From contig CM042151.1 in assembly GCA_023376005.1 (NCBI GenBank), positions 77,419,510 through 77,483,509 of the forward strand: DNA of 64,000 nucleotides. The letters are read 5' to 3'. Source of the stretch: Doryteuthis pealeii (taxonomy: Eukaryota; Mollusca; Cephalopoda; Myopsida; Loliginidae). The position numbers were made by a program, and so were the translations under genes. This document shows positions 45,180 through 57,871 of this stretch, piece by piece (the first letter of the stretch is position 1; every line of letters begins with the position of its first letter). Under the pieces are notes generated by a model, which saw nothing but the letters and a program-made list of their open reading frames with translations, did no database searches and was not told the DNA's origin.

Positions 45180-46045
45180 AAGAGAGGGGGGGTCAACAAT
45201 GTCGTCGCCGTCACAAAATCTACAGCACAAAAAATCCGTCGTCGTCGTACAATCACCAACTCAAATATCATCAGCAGCTGAAAAATTGCAACTCCTTGCT
45301 GTCGTCACCCCACCTCTATTTATACAAGATTTTTCCTTCAACATCCGGGTGTCTGCACCCCACGCACGAGATTCCTGAGCCAATCCTGGCTGCCGGAATC
45401 CTCGTAGCCATCATCCGGGCACCTGGCGCTTACATCCAGTAGTATCTTGAATTCAGTGCCAATGTGTCGCCCGTTTGCATTCCGAAGGACGCGGGTTCGA
45501 TTCCACATGCCAGGCAAAGCCTAGCCCGCTTCCTTCGAGAATACGGCGGGCCACTCACCTCGTGTTCTCTGTCACAAAAGTATAGAAGGGGGAAAAATAG
45601 AGGGGGAAAATAGATATTTGCTTCAACAAGTTCCTGCTGAGGAGGAGGGGACAAAAAGAAGCGAGTTCACTGTCTTCTCGCAGGCCAAACTTTCTTTTGG
45701 TAAACACAGTCTTCGACCAGCAGCTAAAAATCCGTCGCCGTCGTCAAAATAATATTTTCTGACTGCCGTCTCACGTAAGTCGAAAGCTTCTCTCCTGTCA
45801 CCCTACTCGCTTTGGTTATTTATCGGCGTATTACTCAAACAGCCGGGCACATCAGTCGAAACTCGCGTCCGTGCAACGCACAATTCACGTGCATTCGGAT
45901 GGACGCGTGTAGGCGCCAACATCCGGGCACCTGAATTGCACCTCGTGTCCATCCAGTGCCTAAATCGCATTTGTTTTTGCATGCGGGAGGATGCGGGTTC
46001 GATCCCAGCAGGCAAGTTTTGCTCTTTTTCGTTCTCCGTCACAAA
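45180..46045 (+). repeat. Two tandem copies of a SINE-like unit
   Basis: Two similar blocks (about 45185-45570 and 45720-46045) each contain AAAATCCGTCGTCGTCG or a variant, CATCCGGGCACCTG, and a B-box-like CGGGTTCGATTCCA or GCGGGTTCGATCCCAGC. The blocks are GC-rich for the window. Spacing, order and B boxes suggest a tRNA-derived element duplicated in place. Confidence 0.5.
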
Positions 46046-46205
46046 AATGGATAATCATTATCTATTAAGATTATAATTGTACAAAATATTTTGATAATAT
46101 ATTGACGGAGAAAATTAGTTCTCTCACTGTTGTGATCTGGTATTTGCCTAGAACTGCGAAAACATGAGTCAAACTTAAGGCATTAAAAGTCTTTCCTTAA
46201 AAATG

Positions 46206-46325
46206 TAGTACTAGTAGTAGTAGCAGCAGCAATATCAGCATCAGTATTATCAGTAGCAGTTATAGCAGCAGCATTAGTATCACTAATAAAAGCAGTAGTA
46301 GCAGTAGATGCTACTGAAGCAGCAG
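46206..46325. repeat. Imperfect AGT/AGC trinucleotide repeat
   Basis: About 120 bases of mixed AGT, AGC and ATC triplets. No open frame uses it. Confidence 0.85.
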
Positions 46326-46702
46326 CTCAATTTAGAAATGCATTGTTTTCTGGATCCGGTCTCTTTTGGTTGATTTCAGGTGTATTGATTTCTCGTTCCG
46401 TAAGAAGTGACAGAAGACTTGGACATGTGTGTATCCATTTGCTTGTTAATACTTGTTCCATTGTTGGTGTCATATTTTATTTCAATTATTGAAATTCTGG
46501 ATTCTTTCTTTAGTTAAAACCTGCAAATATATATAAAAAAAAAAGAATTTTACTAATACTTAAAACAAAATATAACATTATCGGATGTGAAGTAGAGAAA
46601 GTTCTTCGGAAATATCAGAATAGTGTTCGGAGAAATTGATCAAGAACTGAAGTGCGAAAAATCTCGATTGAATACTTATTGGCAGATTTCTCTTGGGTAT
46701 TT
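46326..46702. other. Unassigned spacer
   Basis: No feature supported between the triplet repeat and the hairpin next to the LINE piece. Confidence 0.4.
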
Positions 46703-46730
46703 GATACCATATTCAGGGGAATATGGTATC
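46703..46730. repeat. Hairpin, 12-bp perfect stem
   Basis: GATACCATATTC and GAATATGGTATC flank a 4-base loop. It overlaps the 5' end of the LINE ORF2 piece that follows. Confidence 0.85.
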
Positions 46731-47055
46731 TAATGTCTGCAAGAGAGACCTGAAGACATGCCGCATCGACATAGACACGTGGGAGGCTTGTGCAGAAGAC
46801 CGTGCAACCTGGCGCCCCCTCGTCAAACAAGGAACAAAAAGAAGTGAAAAAGAGAGGAAAAAAGCTGCCACAGAAAAGAGAGCTAAAAGAAAGGAGAAAC
46901 AGCAGCACCTCCAACACCTACAGAAAGCATCACCTTTTGTTTGCAGCCACGGCAACAGAGACTGCCATTCGAGGATCGGTCTGTTCAGCCACTCACGTAG
47001 CTGTAAGTGGAGAGAGAGAGAAAAAGAAAAAAAACTACGCCATCGTCTAAAATAG
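46723..47055 (+). pseudogene. LINE ORF2 C-terminal domain with CCHC-like finger
   Basis: A 110-codon frame reads CKRDLKTCRIDIDTWEACAE then DRATWRPLVKQGTKRSEKER and a Lys/Arg/Gln-rich linker. It ends in CSHGNRDCHSRIGLFSHSRS, a Cys-Cys-His-type finger. This order is the usual C-terminus of APE-type LINE ORF2 in molluscs and other animals. The finger's first pair reads C-x-H in place of C-x2-C, so it is mutated. No RT is attached. The fragment probably came from 5'-truncated insertion. Confidence 0.75.
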
Positions 47056-47649
47056 ACAGAAGGTTGCCAACCAACCATGGTATCCAATAGCAATATTGAT
47101 TATTTCAACAATGTTCCGATGTACATACACTGCTAAAGTTTGGTAGAGTCCCCGTTTTAATTGGTTAGAGACATCAGATATGGTCGATAACCTGTTAAAT
47201 GCAGTCTACGCTTTACTTATTTATTAGGATATACTGCTAACGAGTCAGATGAAGTGGTCTACTAATATCAGTTGTTTGCCATTTAATGAGGACATGCTAT
47301 GATCTTGATTAACTCTGTTTTATTTGTGTTTAGGTAGAGACAAATATTTCTTGCTCTAGACTATACAGCAGAGATTCAACTTGAATAGGTGTATTTGCAA
47401 AAAGTACTAGATTATCTGCGTAGTCTGAATCAGTAATATTTTTCGTATGATATCGTCTATCTCTTGCCCTTTTTGTGTGAGACCATTTTCTTTAATTAGA
47501 TCTATTGATGCTCATGGTACATAATCGGGCGGATTATAAATAGAAATTGTGTAAATGTAACTCTTTGCAAGACCCGAGAGACAATGTTGAAAGGATCAAT
47601 GTCGACATTAGACAAATAGGCCGTGGCATACGTGGCCTTGTAAAGCACG
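47056..47649 (-). mobile_element. Second non-LTR retrotransposon remnant, opposite strand
   Basis: The minus strand parallels the 41850-42560 remnant, with the shared order of a 'GKQLILVDHF' block, a long mutated AWTAFN-like segment and an upstream ATTAGATCTATTGATG stretch (plus strand). It lies tail to tail with the fragment at 46723-47055. Confidence 0.45.
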
Positions 47650-47869
47650 GATAACAGAGACGAAAATGTATATATATATATAGAGAGAGAGCCAAGAAGA
47701 TAGAGAGATGGGGAGAGACAGCCAAGAATGTATACAGAGGGGGTGAGAGACAGCTAAAGATGTAGAGAGAAAGAGAGAGATAGATAAAAAAAGATTTGGG
47801 GAAGAGGGAGAGACAGTCAAGAAGAAATAGAGAGAAGGACATGAATGAGACATATAGATAATACCCCCC

Positions 47870-47942
<73 letters not shown>

Positions 47943-48169
47943 CTATCTATATACCTTCTTGGATCTTTCTCTCTCCCCCTCCGTCTCTCTGCTTGGCTGT
48001 CTCTCTCCACTTCTCTATACGTTCTTAGCTGTCTCTCTTCCTCCCACTAAACTTCTTGGCAGTGACTCTCCCAGCCTCTATACCTTCTTGGATCTCTGTT
48101 CTTCTCTATATACCTTCTAGGCTGTCTCTCTCCCCCACTCTATACCTTCTTGATGGTCTCTCCCTATAT

Positions 48170-48204
<35 letters not shown>

Positions 48205-48485
48205 CTTCTCGGCTGTCTCTCCTCCTCACTAAATCTTTTTTGGTTCTCAATATTACATTCCTAGCCGCCTCAATTACTCCCTCTGTAACTTCCTGGGCTC
48301 TTCTCTCTCTCTCTCTCTCTCTCTCTAATATATATTATATATTATATATATATATATAATATATCCCTTCTCTCTATACCTTCTTGACTGTCTCTCATCA
48401 TATCCCTACATCTTCTTGACTCTTTCTCTTTATACCTTCTCGGCTGTTTCTCTCTATATATAGCCGTCTCTCAATGCTACTCTCT

Positions 48486-48561
<76 letters not shown>

Positions 48562-48784
48562 GAGGCGTAGAGAGAGACAGCCCAAGAAATGATAGACAAA
48601 GGGAGAGAGAGAGAGCCAAGAGGGAGAGAGAGAGCTAAGAACGTATTGACAGATATATTGACAGCCAAGAGGTATACAGGGTGGAGAGAGACAGCTACGA
48701 AGAAGGGAGAGAAGGAGAGAGAAGAGACAACCAAGAGGGTATAGAGAGAAAGAGAGAGAGAGAGACAAGAATGTATATGTGTAA

Positions 48785-48818
<34 letters not shown>

Positions 48819-48985
48819 TGAGAACCAAGAAGGTATAGCGAAGAGAAGAAGAAAGCCAAGAAGTTAGAGAGATAGAGAGAGCCAAGAGGTATAGAGGACG
48901 AAGAGACGGGGAGGACAGCCAAGAAATCATTAAGAGAAGGAGAGAGAGCTAAGTAGGTATAGAGAGAGGGAGATACCTTCCTGGC
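47650..48985. repeat. GA/CT-rich minisatellite with two strand switches
   Basis: Units of about 30-40 bases carry AGAGAGACAGCCAAGAAGG and a TATAGAGAG spacer. They read purine-rich at 47690-47850, pyrimidine-rich at 47940-48480 (TATACCTTCTTGGCTGTCTC), and purine-rich again at 48563-48985. Pure (CT)n runs occupy 47869-47925 and 48491-48560 near the switch points, with (CTAT)n after the first. TA runs at 48163-48205 and 48325-48361 sit inside. All long frames across it are low-complexity artefacts. Confidence 0.85.
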
Positions 48986-49194
48986 CGCCCCTCTTTCCCT
49001 CCTAGCTATTAATCCCCCCTGTGCTACAATTTCAGGTTCAAGTCGGATGTGAGCCAGCCCTGAATATTCAAAGCGCTTTCCACCGACATCGAGAAATAAC
49101 ATGCAAGTATGGAACTCACCAAGTCTGACAACTGCTCTTTTCATATACATGGCATCATTCCAATACACTTACTGGACTTTGGCGTAAAATGAAA
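48986..49194. other. Short unique spacer
   Basis: The only roughly 200 bases of ordinary complexity between two tandem arrays. No gene seen. Confidence 0.5.
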
Positions 49195-52100
49195 TGAATT
49201 TTGATTAATCTTGTATCAAAAATTAAATTAGGTGCAGCATATGCGAACATATAGAAGAGAGATGCCTTCAAATGTAGAATTTTGATTTATTCTTGTATCA
49301 AAGATTACATTTGGTCTAGCATATGCGAACACATAGAAGACAGATGCATTCAAAGTATGAATTTTGATTAATCTTGTTTCAAAAATTAAATTGGGTGGAG
49401 CATATGCGAACACATAGAAGGGAGATGTCTTCAAAGGATGAATTTTGATTAATCTTGTATCAAAAATTAAATTTGGTGGAGCATATGCGAACACATAGAA
49501 GAGAGATGCCTTCAAAGTATGAATTTTGATTAATCTTGTATCAAAAATTAAATTGGGTGGAGCATATGCAGATACATAGAAGAGAGATGCCTTCAAAGTA
49601 TGAATTTTGATGAATCTCGTATCAAAAATTAAATTTGGTGGAGCATATGCGAACACATAGAAGAGAGGTGCCTTCAAATGTTTAATTTTGATTTAATCTT
49701 GTATCAAAAATTAAATTTGGTGGAGCATATGCGAGCACATAGAAAAGTGATGCCTTCAAAGCATGAATTTTGATTAATCTTGTATCAAAAATTAAATTTG
49801 GGGAAGCATATGCAAACACATAGAAGAGATATGCCTTCAAAAGTAGAATTTTTGATTTTATTCTTGTTATCAAAAAATTAAATTGTTGGAAGCGCATATA
49901 GCGAACACATAAAAAGAGACATGCCTTCTAATGTAGAATGTTATTTATTCTTTGTATCAAAAATTACGTTTGGGGGACAATATGCGAGCACATAGAAAAG
50001 AGAGAGATGCCTTCAAAGGGATAAATTTTTGATATTAATCTTGTATCAAAAAAATCCTAAATTTGGGGAGCATATGCAAACGCATAAAAGAAGACATATT
50101 CCTTCAAATGTAGAATTGATTTATTCTTGTATCAAAAATTAAATTTGTTGGAGCCTATTCGAACACATAAAAGAGAGATGTCTTCAAATGTAGAATTTTG
50201 ATTAATCTTGTATCAAAAATTAAATTTGGTGGAGCATATGCGAACACATAGAAGAGAGATGCCTTCAAAGGATGAAATTCGATTAATCTTGTATCAAAAA
50301 TTAAATTTGGTGGAGCATATGCGAACACATAGAAGAGAGATACCTTCAAATGTAGAATTTTGATTTATTCTTCATCAAAAATTAAATTTGGTGGAGCATA
50401 TGCGAACACATAGAAAAGAGATATCTTCAAATGTAGAATTTTGATTTATTCTTCATCAAAAATCAAATTTGGTGGAGCATATCCGAACACATATTAAGAG
50501 AGATGCCTTCAAATGTAGAATTTTGAATTTCATTCTTCATCAAAAATTAAATTTGGTGGAGCATATGCGAACACATAAAAGCGAGATGCCTTCAAAATGT
50601 GAATTTTGATTAATCTTGTATCAAAAATTAAATATAAGTGGAAGCACATGCGAACACATGGAAGAGAGAGTGCCTTCCAATGAAGAATTTTATTCATTCT
50701 TCATTTCAAACAAAATTAAAATTTGGTGACATATTGCCGAACACATAGAGAGAGATGCCTCAAATGTTATTCAATTTGTATTTCTTCTTCATCAAAAATT
50801 TAAATTTGGTGGAGCGTATGCGTGAACACATAGAAGAGAGATGCCTTCAAATGTATATTTTTATTATATTATTTCCATAGAAAAATTAAATTTTGTGTGG
50901 AGATAATGCAGAACAAACACATAGAGAGAGGGACCATCAAATGTGCATTTTGATTAATTTTTTGTATCAAAAATTAATTTTTTGTTTGGAGCATATTGCA
51001 ACACATAAAAGAGAGATGCCTTTAAAGTATCAATTTTGATTAATCTTGTATCCAAAAATCAAATATGGTGGAGCATATGAGAACACATAGAAGAGAGATG
51101 CCTTTAAAGAATCAATTTTGGATTAATCTTTGTATCGAAAATCAAAATTGGGTGGCGCAACGTTATTTATGCATACACAATTTATGTATTGAGATTGCCT
51201 TTAAATATTTAGAATCTTTGATATTGCTTATTCTTCATCAAAAATTAAGTTTTTGGTGTTGTACATCTACTTGCGGAAAAATCATCATAGTAGAGAAGAT
51301 GCCTTCAAGAAATGAGTAAGAAAATATTTGATTCGTTCTTTATCAAAAAAGTTAAATTTAATGGATGCCATATTTGCGGAACACAAGTAGAGGAGATGCT
51401 ACGTATATAAATTAATCAAAGAAAATTTTGAATGTAAAACAAATCTGTGTATTCGAAAATTTTAAATTGTGATGGAGCATATTGCGAACACCATATAAGA
51501 GAGATGCCTTCAAATGGAGAATTTTGATTCAATTCTTCAATCCACATAAATAGAGTGTGCAAAATTTGGTGGAAGCTCCCTCAACTTAGCGAACACACAA
51601 TAAGGAAAACGAGAGTAGAAACCTTTAAATGAAAATGAATTTTGTGAGTTTATATCCTACTCTTACATCAAAAATTAAATTAGTGGAGGTGATTTATTTG
51701 AGCGAACCACATAAAGAGAGAGCCTTTTAAAATGTAAAATTACTAGTATACTAATTCTCTTACATCAAGAATTATAAATATATGATGCAAACGCTGATTT
51801 GTATCAAGCGAACACGTAAGAAGATAGTAGATGCCTTCAAATTGTATAAATGTTTTAATTCTATTTCTACTTCTCAAAAAAATTAAAATTGTGGTGGGAA
51901 GCATATGCGAGAACATAGATGAGAGATTTGCCCTTCCAAATGTAGAATTTTTATTAATCTTGGTATCAAAATTTAAATTTCGTGGAGCATATGCGAACAC
52001 ATAGAATACGAGGATGCCTTGAAAGTAATTCCACACATTTGTATTAAAATGCTATAGAGTTATCAATAATCTAAAATATTGGTTGAGTGTAGCATAATGC

Positions 52101-55100
52101 GACTATATCATGAATGGTTAGTATTATTGAGGAGAGAGTGAGATGTCCCTCTGAAAGTTATCCAAATTTTGATTAATCTTAGTATCAAAAGAGTTTCAGA
52201 ATTTGGTGGAGCGATATGGGAACACACATAGATGAGAGAATGTACTGAAAGATACGAATTATTAGAATCTTTTGTTCATCATAATCAAAGTCATTATGAG
52301 GTGGTTGATGCATATGCGATATACCAATCTAATTCAAAGAAGAGAGATGGCTCTTGTGAACAGTATACATCGAATTTTGATAGTGATCTATGTATCAAAA
52401 GATCAAAATTGGTGAGCATATGCGAACACATAGAAGAGAGATTGCCTTTAAATGTCTTCAATTTGATATATATCTGAATGAGTATCCAAAAAGTCATAAT
52501 AGATTGGTGGGAGCATAATTGACGAACACATGGAAGGAGAGATGCCTTTAAAGTTCTCAATTTTGATTAATCTGATTTCAAAAAAAAAAATTTGGTGGAG
52601 CATAGCGAAACACATTTAGAAGGGGAGATGACTGTTAAATGAATCAAATTTATATAGTGTTTAAATATTATAGAGTATCACACGCGGAATTAACTTTCTA
52701 ATATTTGGTTTGGAAGACGATATGCGAACAGCAATATTAGGAGAGATGCCTTTTTATAGATAATAGTAGAGAATCTATGAATTCTCATATTCCTTCATTC
52801 ATATAATTGTAAAATTTTGCTGTGGAGCAATTGCGCTTTACACATAGGAAGAGAGATGCCTTTAAATTGTAAAATTTTTTATATCTTGAATTTGCACAAA
52901 AATTAAAAGAGTATTTATGTTTTAGTTGGAAATATGCTGAAAACATACCAATAGAAGGTTGAGATGGTTGATGCTCTTCATAATGATATAATTGTATTCA
53001 ATGTATATTAAAAAAATCTAACCCACTTTTGGTGCGAGCATTATCCGATGTATCATTACATTATTTTAAGAATGAAGAGATTCCTTCATTAAATGTTAGG
53101 TTATTTTGATTTAATTTGTATCAAAAATAAACTTGTGGTTGGGAAGCATATGCGAACACATAAGAAGTGAGCGATGTATGCCTTTATAAAGTTCTTCAAT
53201 TATATAGATTATAAATCATTATAGATATTCAAAAATTAAAATAGATAGTGTGAATGAATAGATTAGCACCAGAACACACATAAGCAAGAGAGATGGATGC
53301 CTTTAGAGGGCATCAATTTGAATGTAATTCTTTATTTATATACAAAAAAATCTAAATATTTGGGTGGTAATGCGAGGTAACGCGAACATATAGAAAAGAG
53401 ATGCTTTCAAACTGCTAAATTTCATGACATATACTCACACTTTTCTTCATCACTCCAACAATTGGCACAAATTTTGGCTGTAAGAGCCTGCAATATGCGA
53501 ACCCCATAGAAGTAGTAGATGCCTTTAAAGTATCATTTTGTTTAGGGTCTTGAGTATTCGAGAAATCATAAAATGGTGGAGCATATGCGAACACATAGAA
53601 AGAGGAGATGTCCCATAAATTGGTTAGAATCTGTTGATATCATTTCTTTCATACACAAAAATAAGGAAAATTTGCTTTGGGAGCGTATGCGAACACATAA
53701 AGAGAGATGCTCCTTCAAAGAGATGTAATTGATTTAATCTTGTATCAAAAATTAAATTTTGTGGAACAATGCGAAACATAGAAATAGAGGGATGTCTCAG
53801 TCCAATTGAAGAAATTTTATAATTTCATCTTCAATCAAAATTAATTATAATTGTTTAGTGGAAGTCAATTACATGCGAACACACTACGACCGAAGAGATG
53901 CCTTCTTCAATATAGTAATTTGATCATTCTTCATTCAAAAATTAAATTTGGTGGAGCATATTCGCGCACAAACATATAGAAGCACGAGGATGCTCTTCAA
54001 ATGAATAGAATTCTGAATCATCTTCCAATCAAAAATTAAATTTTGGTAGTGACAGTTTAATTGGAACACATATTAAGAAGAGAGATGACATTATAAAGTA
54101 TCAAAATTGATTTTAAATCTCTGATCCTCGCACAAATACAAAATTTGTGGAGCATATTATGCTGAACACATTAGAAGAGAAGATGCCTTTTAATGGATAA
54201 AATTTATTAACATAATATTCTTCATCAAAAATTAAATTTTAGTGGAGCATTATGCGAATCAATAGACGAGAGATGCCTTCAAATGATAATAGTTATATTT
54301 CTTCATTCATCACAAAAATTTAAAATTTGGTGAGCATATGCTGAAACACATAGAAGAGAGATGACCTTCATGTAGTAATTTTTAGTTTTATCTACTTCTA
54401 TAAAAAATTATATTTGTGAGCAATATGCAAGACATTTTTAGATAGTGAGTAACAAATAAAAATGTCATTTTTTGATTGACTTTTGTTATCTCCAAAATTA
54501 AAAATACTTTGGTGGAAGAGGTACACTATGCGAACACATTAAAAAGAGAGATGCCTTTAAAGTATCAAATTTTGATTAATTTTGAGTGTTATCAAAAATT
54601 CAAATATGGTGGAGCATATGAAACACATAGAAGGAGAGAGGTCCTTTTTAAAGAATCCAATTTTGATATATAATCTTGCTTAATATAGAATAATCATAAA
54701 TTTGGTATGGAATTGCATATTATTGCGAACTCATAGTATGGGATATGGCCTTTTACATATAGTAAATTTTTTGATTTCATTCCTTCATCAAATAAACTTA
54801 ATTTTGTATTTAATAGGAGCATATGCAGAACGATCATTAGTACAGAAAGATTGCCTTCAATTTTGCTCAGAATTATTTTTGAGTTCGTTTCTTCATCAAA
54901 AATTAAATTTGGTGGAGATATTGCTGAACATTCATTAGAAGTAGAGTGATGCTTTTAAATATTAGTTAATCCATTTTTTTATTAATATTTCTTTCATCAA
55001 AAATTAATTTAGTAGGAGTGATATGTGGAAAACACATATGTTACGAGAGGATGCCTTAAAATGTAAAATTTTGATTTTTTATTCTCATCCAATAAAATTA

Positions 55101-57771
55101 AATATTGGCTTGGAGCTAATATGCGAAGACATAGAAGCGAGTAGAATGCACCTATCAATCTCACTAGAATCTTTAGTTTAACATATCTTTCATCAAAGAT
55201 TAAATTTGGTGTGGAAGAGCATTTTTATTCGACAACATACCACTCTAAAACAACTCCCTGACAATGTGCCTTCACACAATGTGAAATTTTTGATAATCTG
55301 ATCTCGATATCTCAAATATGTGGGCATATGAGAACACATAGACGAGAGATGCCTTCAAATTTTGTACGAAATTATTAATTTATTTCCTTTCATTCAAAAT
55401 TAATATTTTGGTGAGTGCATATTTGCGAACACTATAGATAGAAGAACTGCATTCCATAATTGGTCAGAATTTTGATTCCATTCTTCATCAAAAATTAAAT
55501 TTGGTGGGAGCATATGCGAACACATAGAAGAGAGATTGCCTTCAAATGTAGAATTTGACTTCTATCTTCATCAAAAATTAAAAATTGTGGATGGAGCATA
55601 TTGCGAACACAATAGAAGAGAGATGCCGTGTGTAAATGTAGCAACTTTTGATTAATCTTGTTATTCAAAAATAAATTGTGGTTTTGGTAGTCATATATGC
55701 GACCATTATAGTAAGAGAGATGCCTTCAAATGTAGGAATTTTGATTCATTCTTCATCAAAAATTAAATTTGTTTGGAGCATATGCTTAACACATAGAAGA
55801 GAGATGCCTTTAAAATGTTAATAATTTTTTATATATTTGCTTTCATCAAAAATTTAAATTTTAGTGGAGAATTATGCGAAACACATAGACGAGAGAACTG
55901 GCCTTGCAAAATTGTAGAATTTTGATTCATTCATATTTCGAAAATTAATGGGTGGTAGCAATATGTCCGAACACAATAGACGAGAAGATGTCATTCAAAT
56001 GTAAGAATATTTGATTCATTCTTACATCAAAAATTAAATATGGTGAGGGCATAATGCATAATCGAGCATAGAAGAGAATGGCCTCAAATATAGAATTTTT
56101 TTATGTGTATTTCTTCATCAAAGATAGATTTGGTGGAGGCATATGCGAACACATAAAAGCGAGATTGGCCTTCAAAATTTGATAGATTTTTGATTTAAAT
56201 CTTGTTAAACAATAAATCAAATTTTGGTGGAAGAATGCGGTACACATAGAAAGAGATTGCTCTTCAAAATATGTAATGAATGTTTGATTTGAGTTCTTCA
56301 TCAGAAATTAAATTGGGAGCATAATGCAAAGTACACATGTCAGAAGAGAGGAATAGCCTTTTAGGAAGTAGTCAAATTTTGATTATATCTTGTATGCAAA
56401 AAAGATTCAAACTCTTTGTGTGGAGCAATAGAGCGAAACACCAATATGATAGAGTAGATGCCTTCAAAATGTAGAAATTTTTTGTAATTCATTCTTCATC
56501 CATAGATAGTTTAAATTTTTTGGTGGAGCATTATGTACCTGAACCAACATACGAAGAGAGATGCCTTTCAAATGTAGAGCAAGATTTTGATATTTATTTT
56601 CTTTCATCAAAAATTTAATAATTTGGAGTCAAAGCATTATGGCAAAACACATAGGAAGTAGAGACCTTCAGAATTGTATTTTTGATTAATTTTGTATCAA
56701 AAATTAAAAATTGGTGGAGCATGAGTGCGAAAACATAGAAGAGAGTGCGCTTCAAAGATGTGTTATAATTTATTTTATTCTTCATATCAAAAATTAGAAT
56801 TTGGTGAGATGCATCTAGTCGGAACACATTAGATAAGATTGTAGATCGCCTTCAAGATTATTAATTGTTATTCATTCTTCTTCCAAAATTAAAAAATTTT
56901 GGTGGAGCCATATGTCGAGCACATAGGATGAGACGATGCCTTCAATTATGTTAGAATTATCTCTGAACTTACTCTATGTAACTTCCAAAAAACTATAAAT
57001 GTAGGGATCGGAAGCAAAGTAATGCGAAGAGATAAATATAGTGACGATAACGTGTAAAAGTATCAAATTTATTTAACTCGTTGTATCAAAAATCAACATT
57101 TGGATGTAGGAGGATATGCCGAACCACAGAGAAGAGAAGATGCATTTTAAGTATCCAATTTTGATTATAGTGACTCTGTATTGCGAAAATTCAAAATTGG
57201 GGAGCATATGTCGCAACACATCACGCAAGATCCATCCAATCAAGAGACGAAAAATAAGACTGATGGTATCTAGCCAAAACACAAATTACTATAACAAAAT
57301 TCAAAAACATAGAGGCGGTGCGCACTGGTAAATGTAGAATTTTGAATTCATTCTTCATCCAAAGAGATTTAAAATTTTTGGCAGGAGCAGTATTAACCAA
57401 GCGAACACCCATAGAAGAGAGAAATCGCCTTCAAAATATTTAAAGAAATTTTTTTTAATTGTACATATCTTCTTATCAAAAGTAATTTAAAAAATGTGTA
57501 GGTGGAGCATATGCGAACACAGAAAGCGAATGCCTTCCTTAATCGTGAATATTTTGATAATCTCCGATTTATCACGCAAAATTAAATTTGGAGTGGTAGC
57601 ATTATTAGCAACATTAGAAGAGAGGAAGAGCCTTAAATAATGTGGTGAATAAAAGGTTGTTGTGGAGTTTATTCGTTGCGATAAAGGAAATGAGAAGTGG
57701 TTGGATGGAAAGCATATGACAGAAACACATAGGAATGAGAGATAGCACTTAATGTGAATCTATTGAGTTCT
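49195..57771 (+). repeat. Satellite of about 81-bp units derived from C2H2 finger modules
   Basis: About a hundred tandem units. Early ones are spaced 80-82 bases (starts near 49201, 49282, 49364, 49444, 49526, 49607). Each unit contains GGTGGAGCATATGCGAACAC, then ATAGAAGAGAGATGCC, then TTCAAATGTAGAA and TTGATTAATCTTGTATCA. In one frame GAGCATATGCGAACACAT reads EHMRTH, and the next bases read RREMP, like a C2H2 [10 protein letters not shown] linker. One base later TTCAAATGT reads FKC, followed by I..N..VSK, like [15 protein letters not shown]. The 84-base finger module has thus lost three net bases and its open frame. From about 49850 single-base indels increase steadily. The long minus-strand frame with FYVFAYAPPNLIF repeats is a shadow of the unit. 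Confidence 0.85.
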
Positions 57772-57871
57772 NNNNNNNNNNNNNNNNNNNNNNNNNNNNN
57801 NNNNNNNNNNNNNNNNNNNNNNNNNNNNNNNNNNNNNNNNNNNNNNNNNNNNNNNNNNNNNNNNNNNNNNN
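57772..57871. other. Assembly gap, 100 N
   Basis: Exactly 100 N, the usual placeholder for a gap of unknown size, at the end of the satellite. True array length is unknown. Confidence 0.99.

Noticed and set aside
46713..47093. 126-codon minus-strand frame with hydrophobic stretches
   Set aside because: Antisense of the recognisable LINE ORF2 C-terminus on the plus strand.
48489..48930. Ser/Leu-rich and Glu/Arg-rich frames
   Set aside because: Low-complexity translation of GA/CT minisatellite.
49228..49677. 149-codon minus-strand frame with regular 27-residue repeats
   Set aside because: It is the antisense of the satellite monomer, open only because the early units are uniform and a multiple of three in length.
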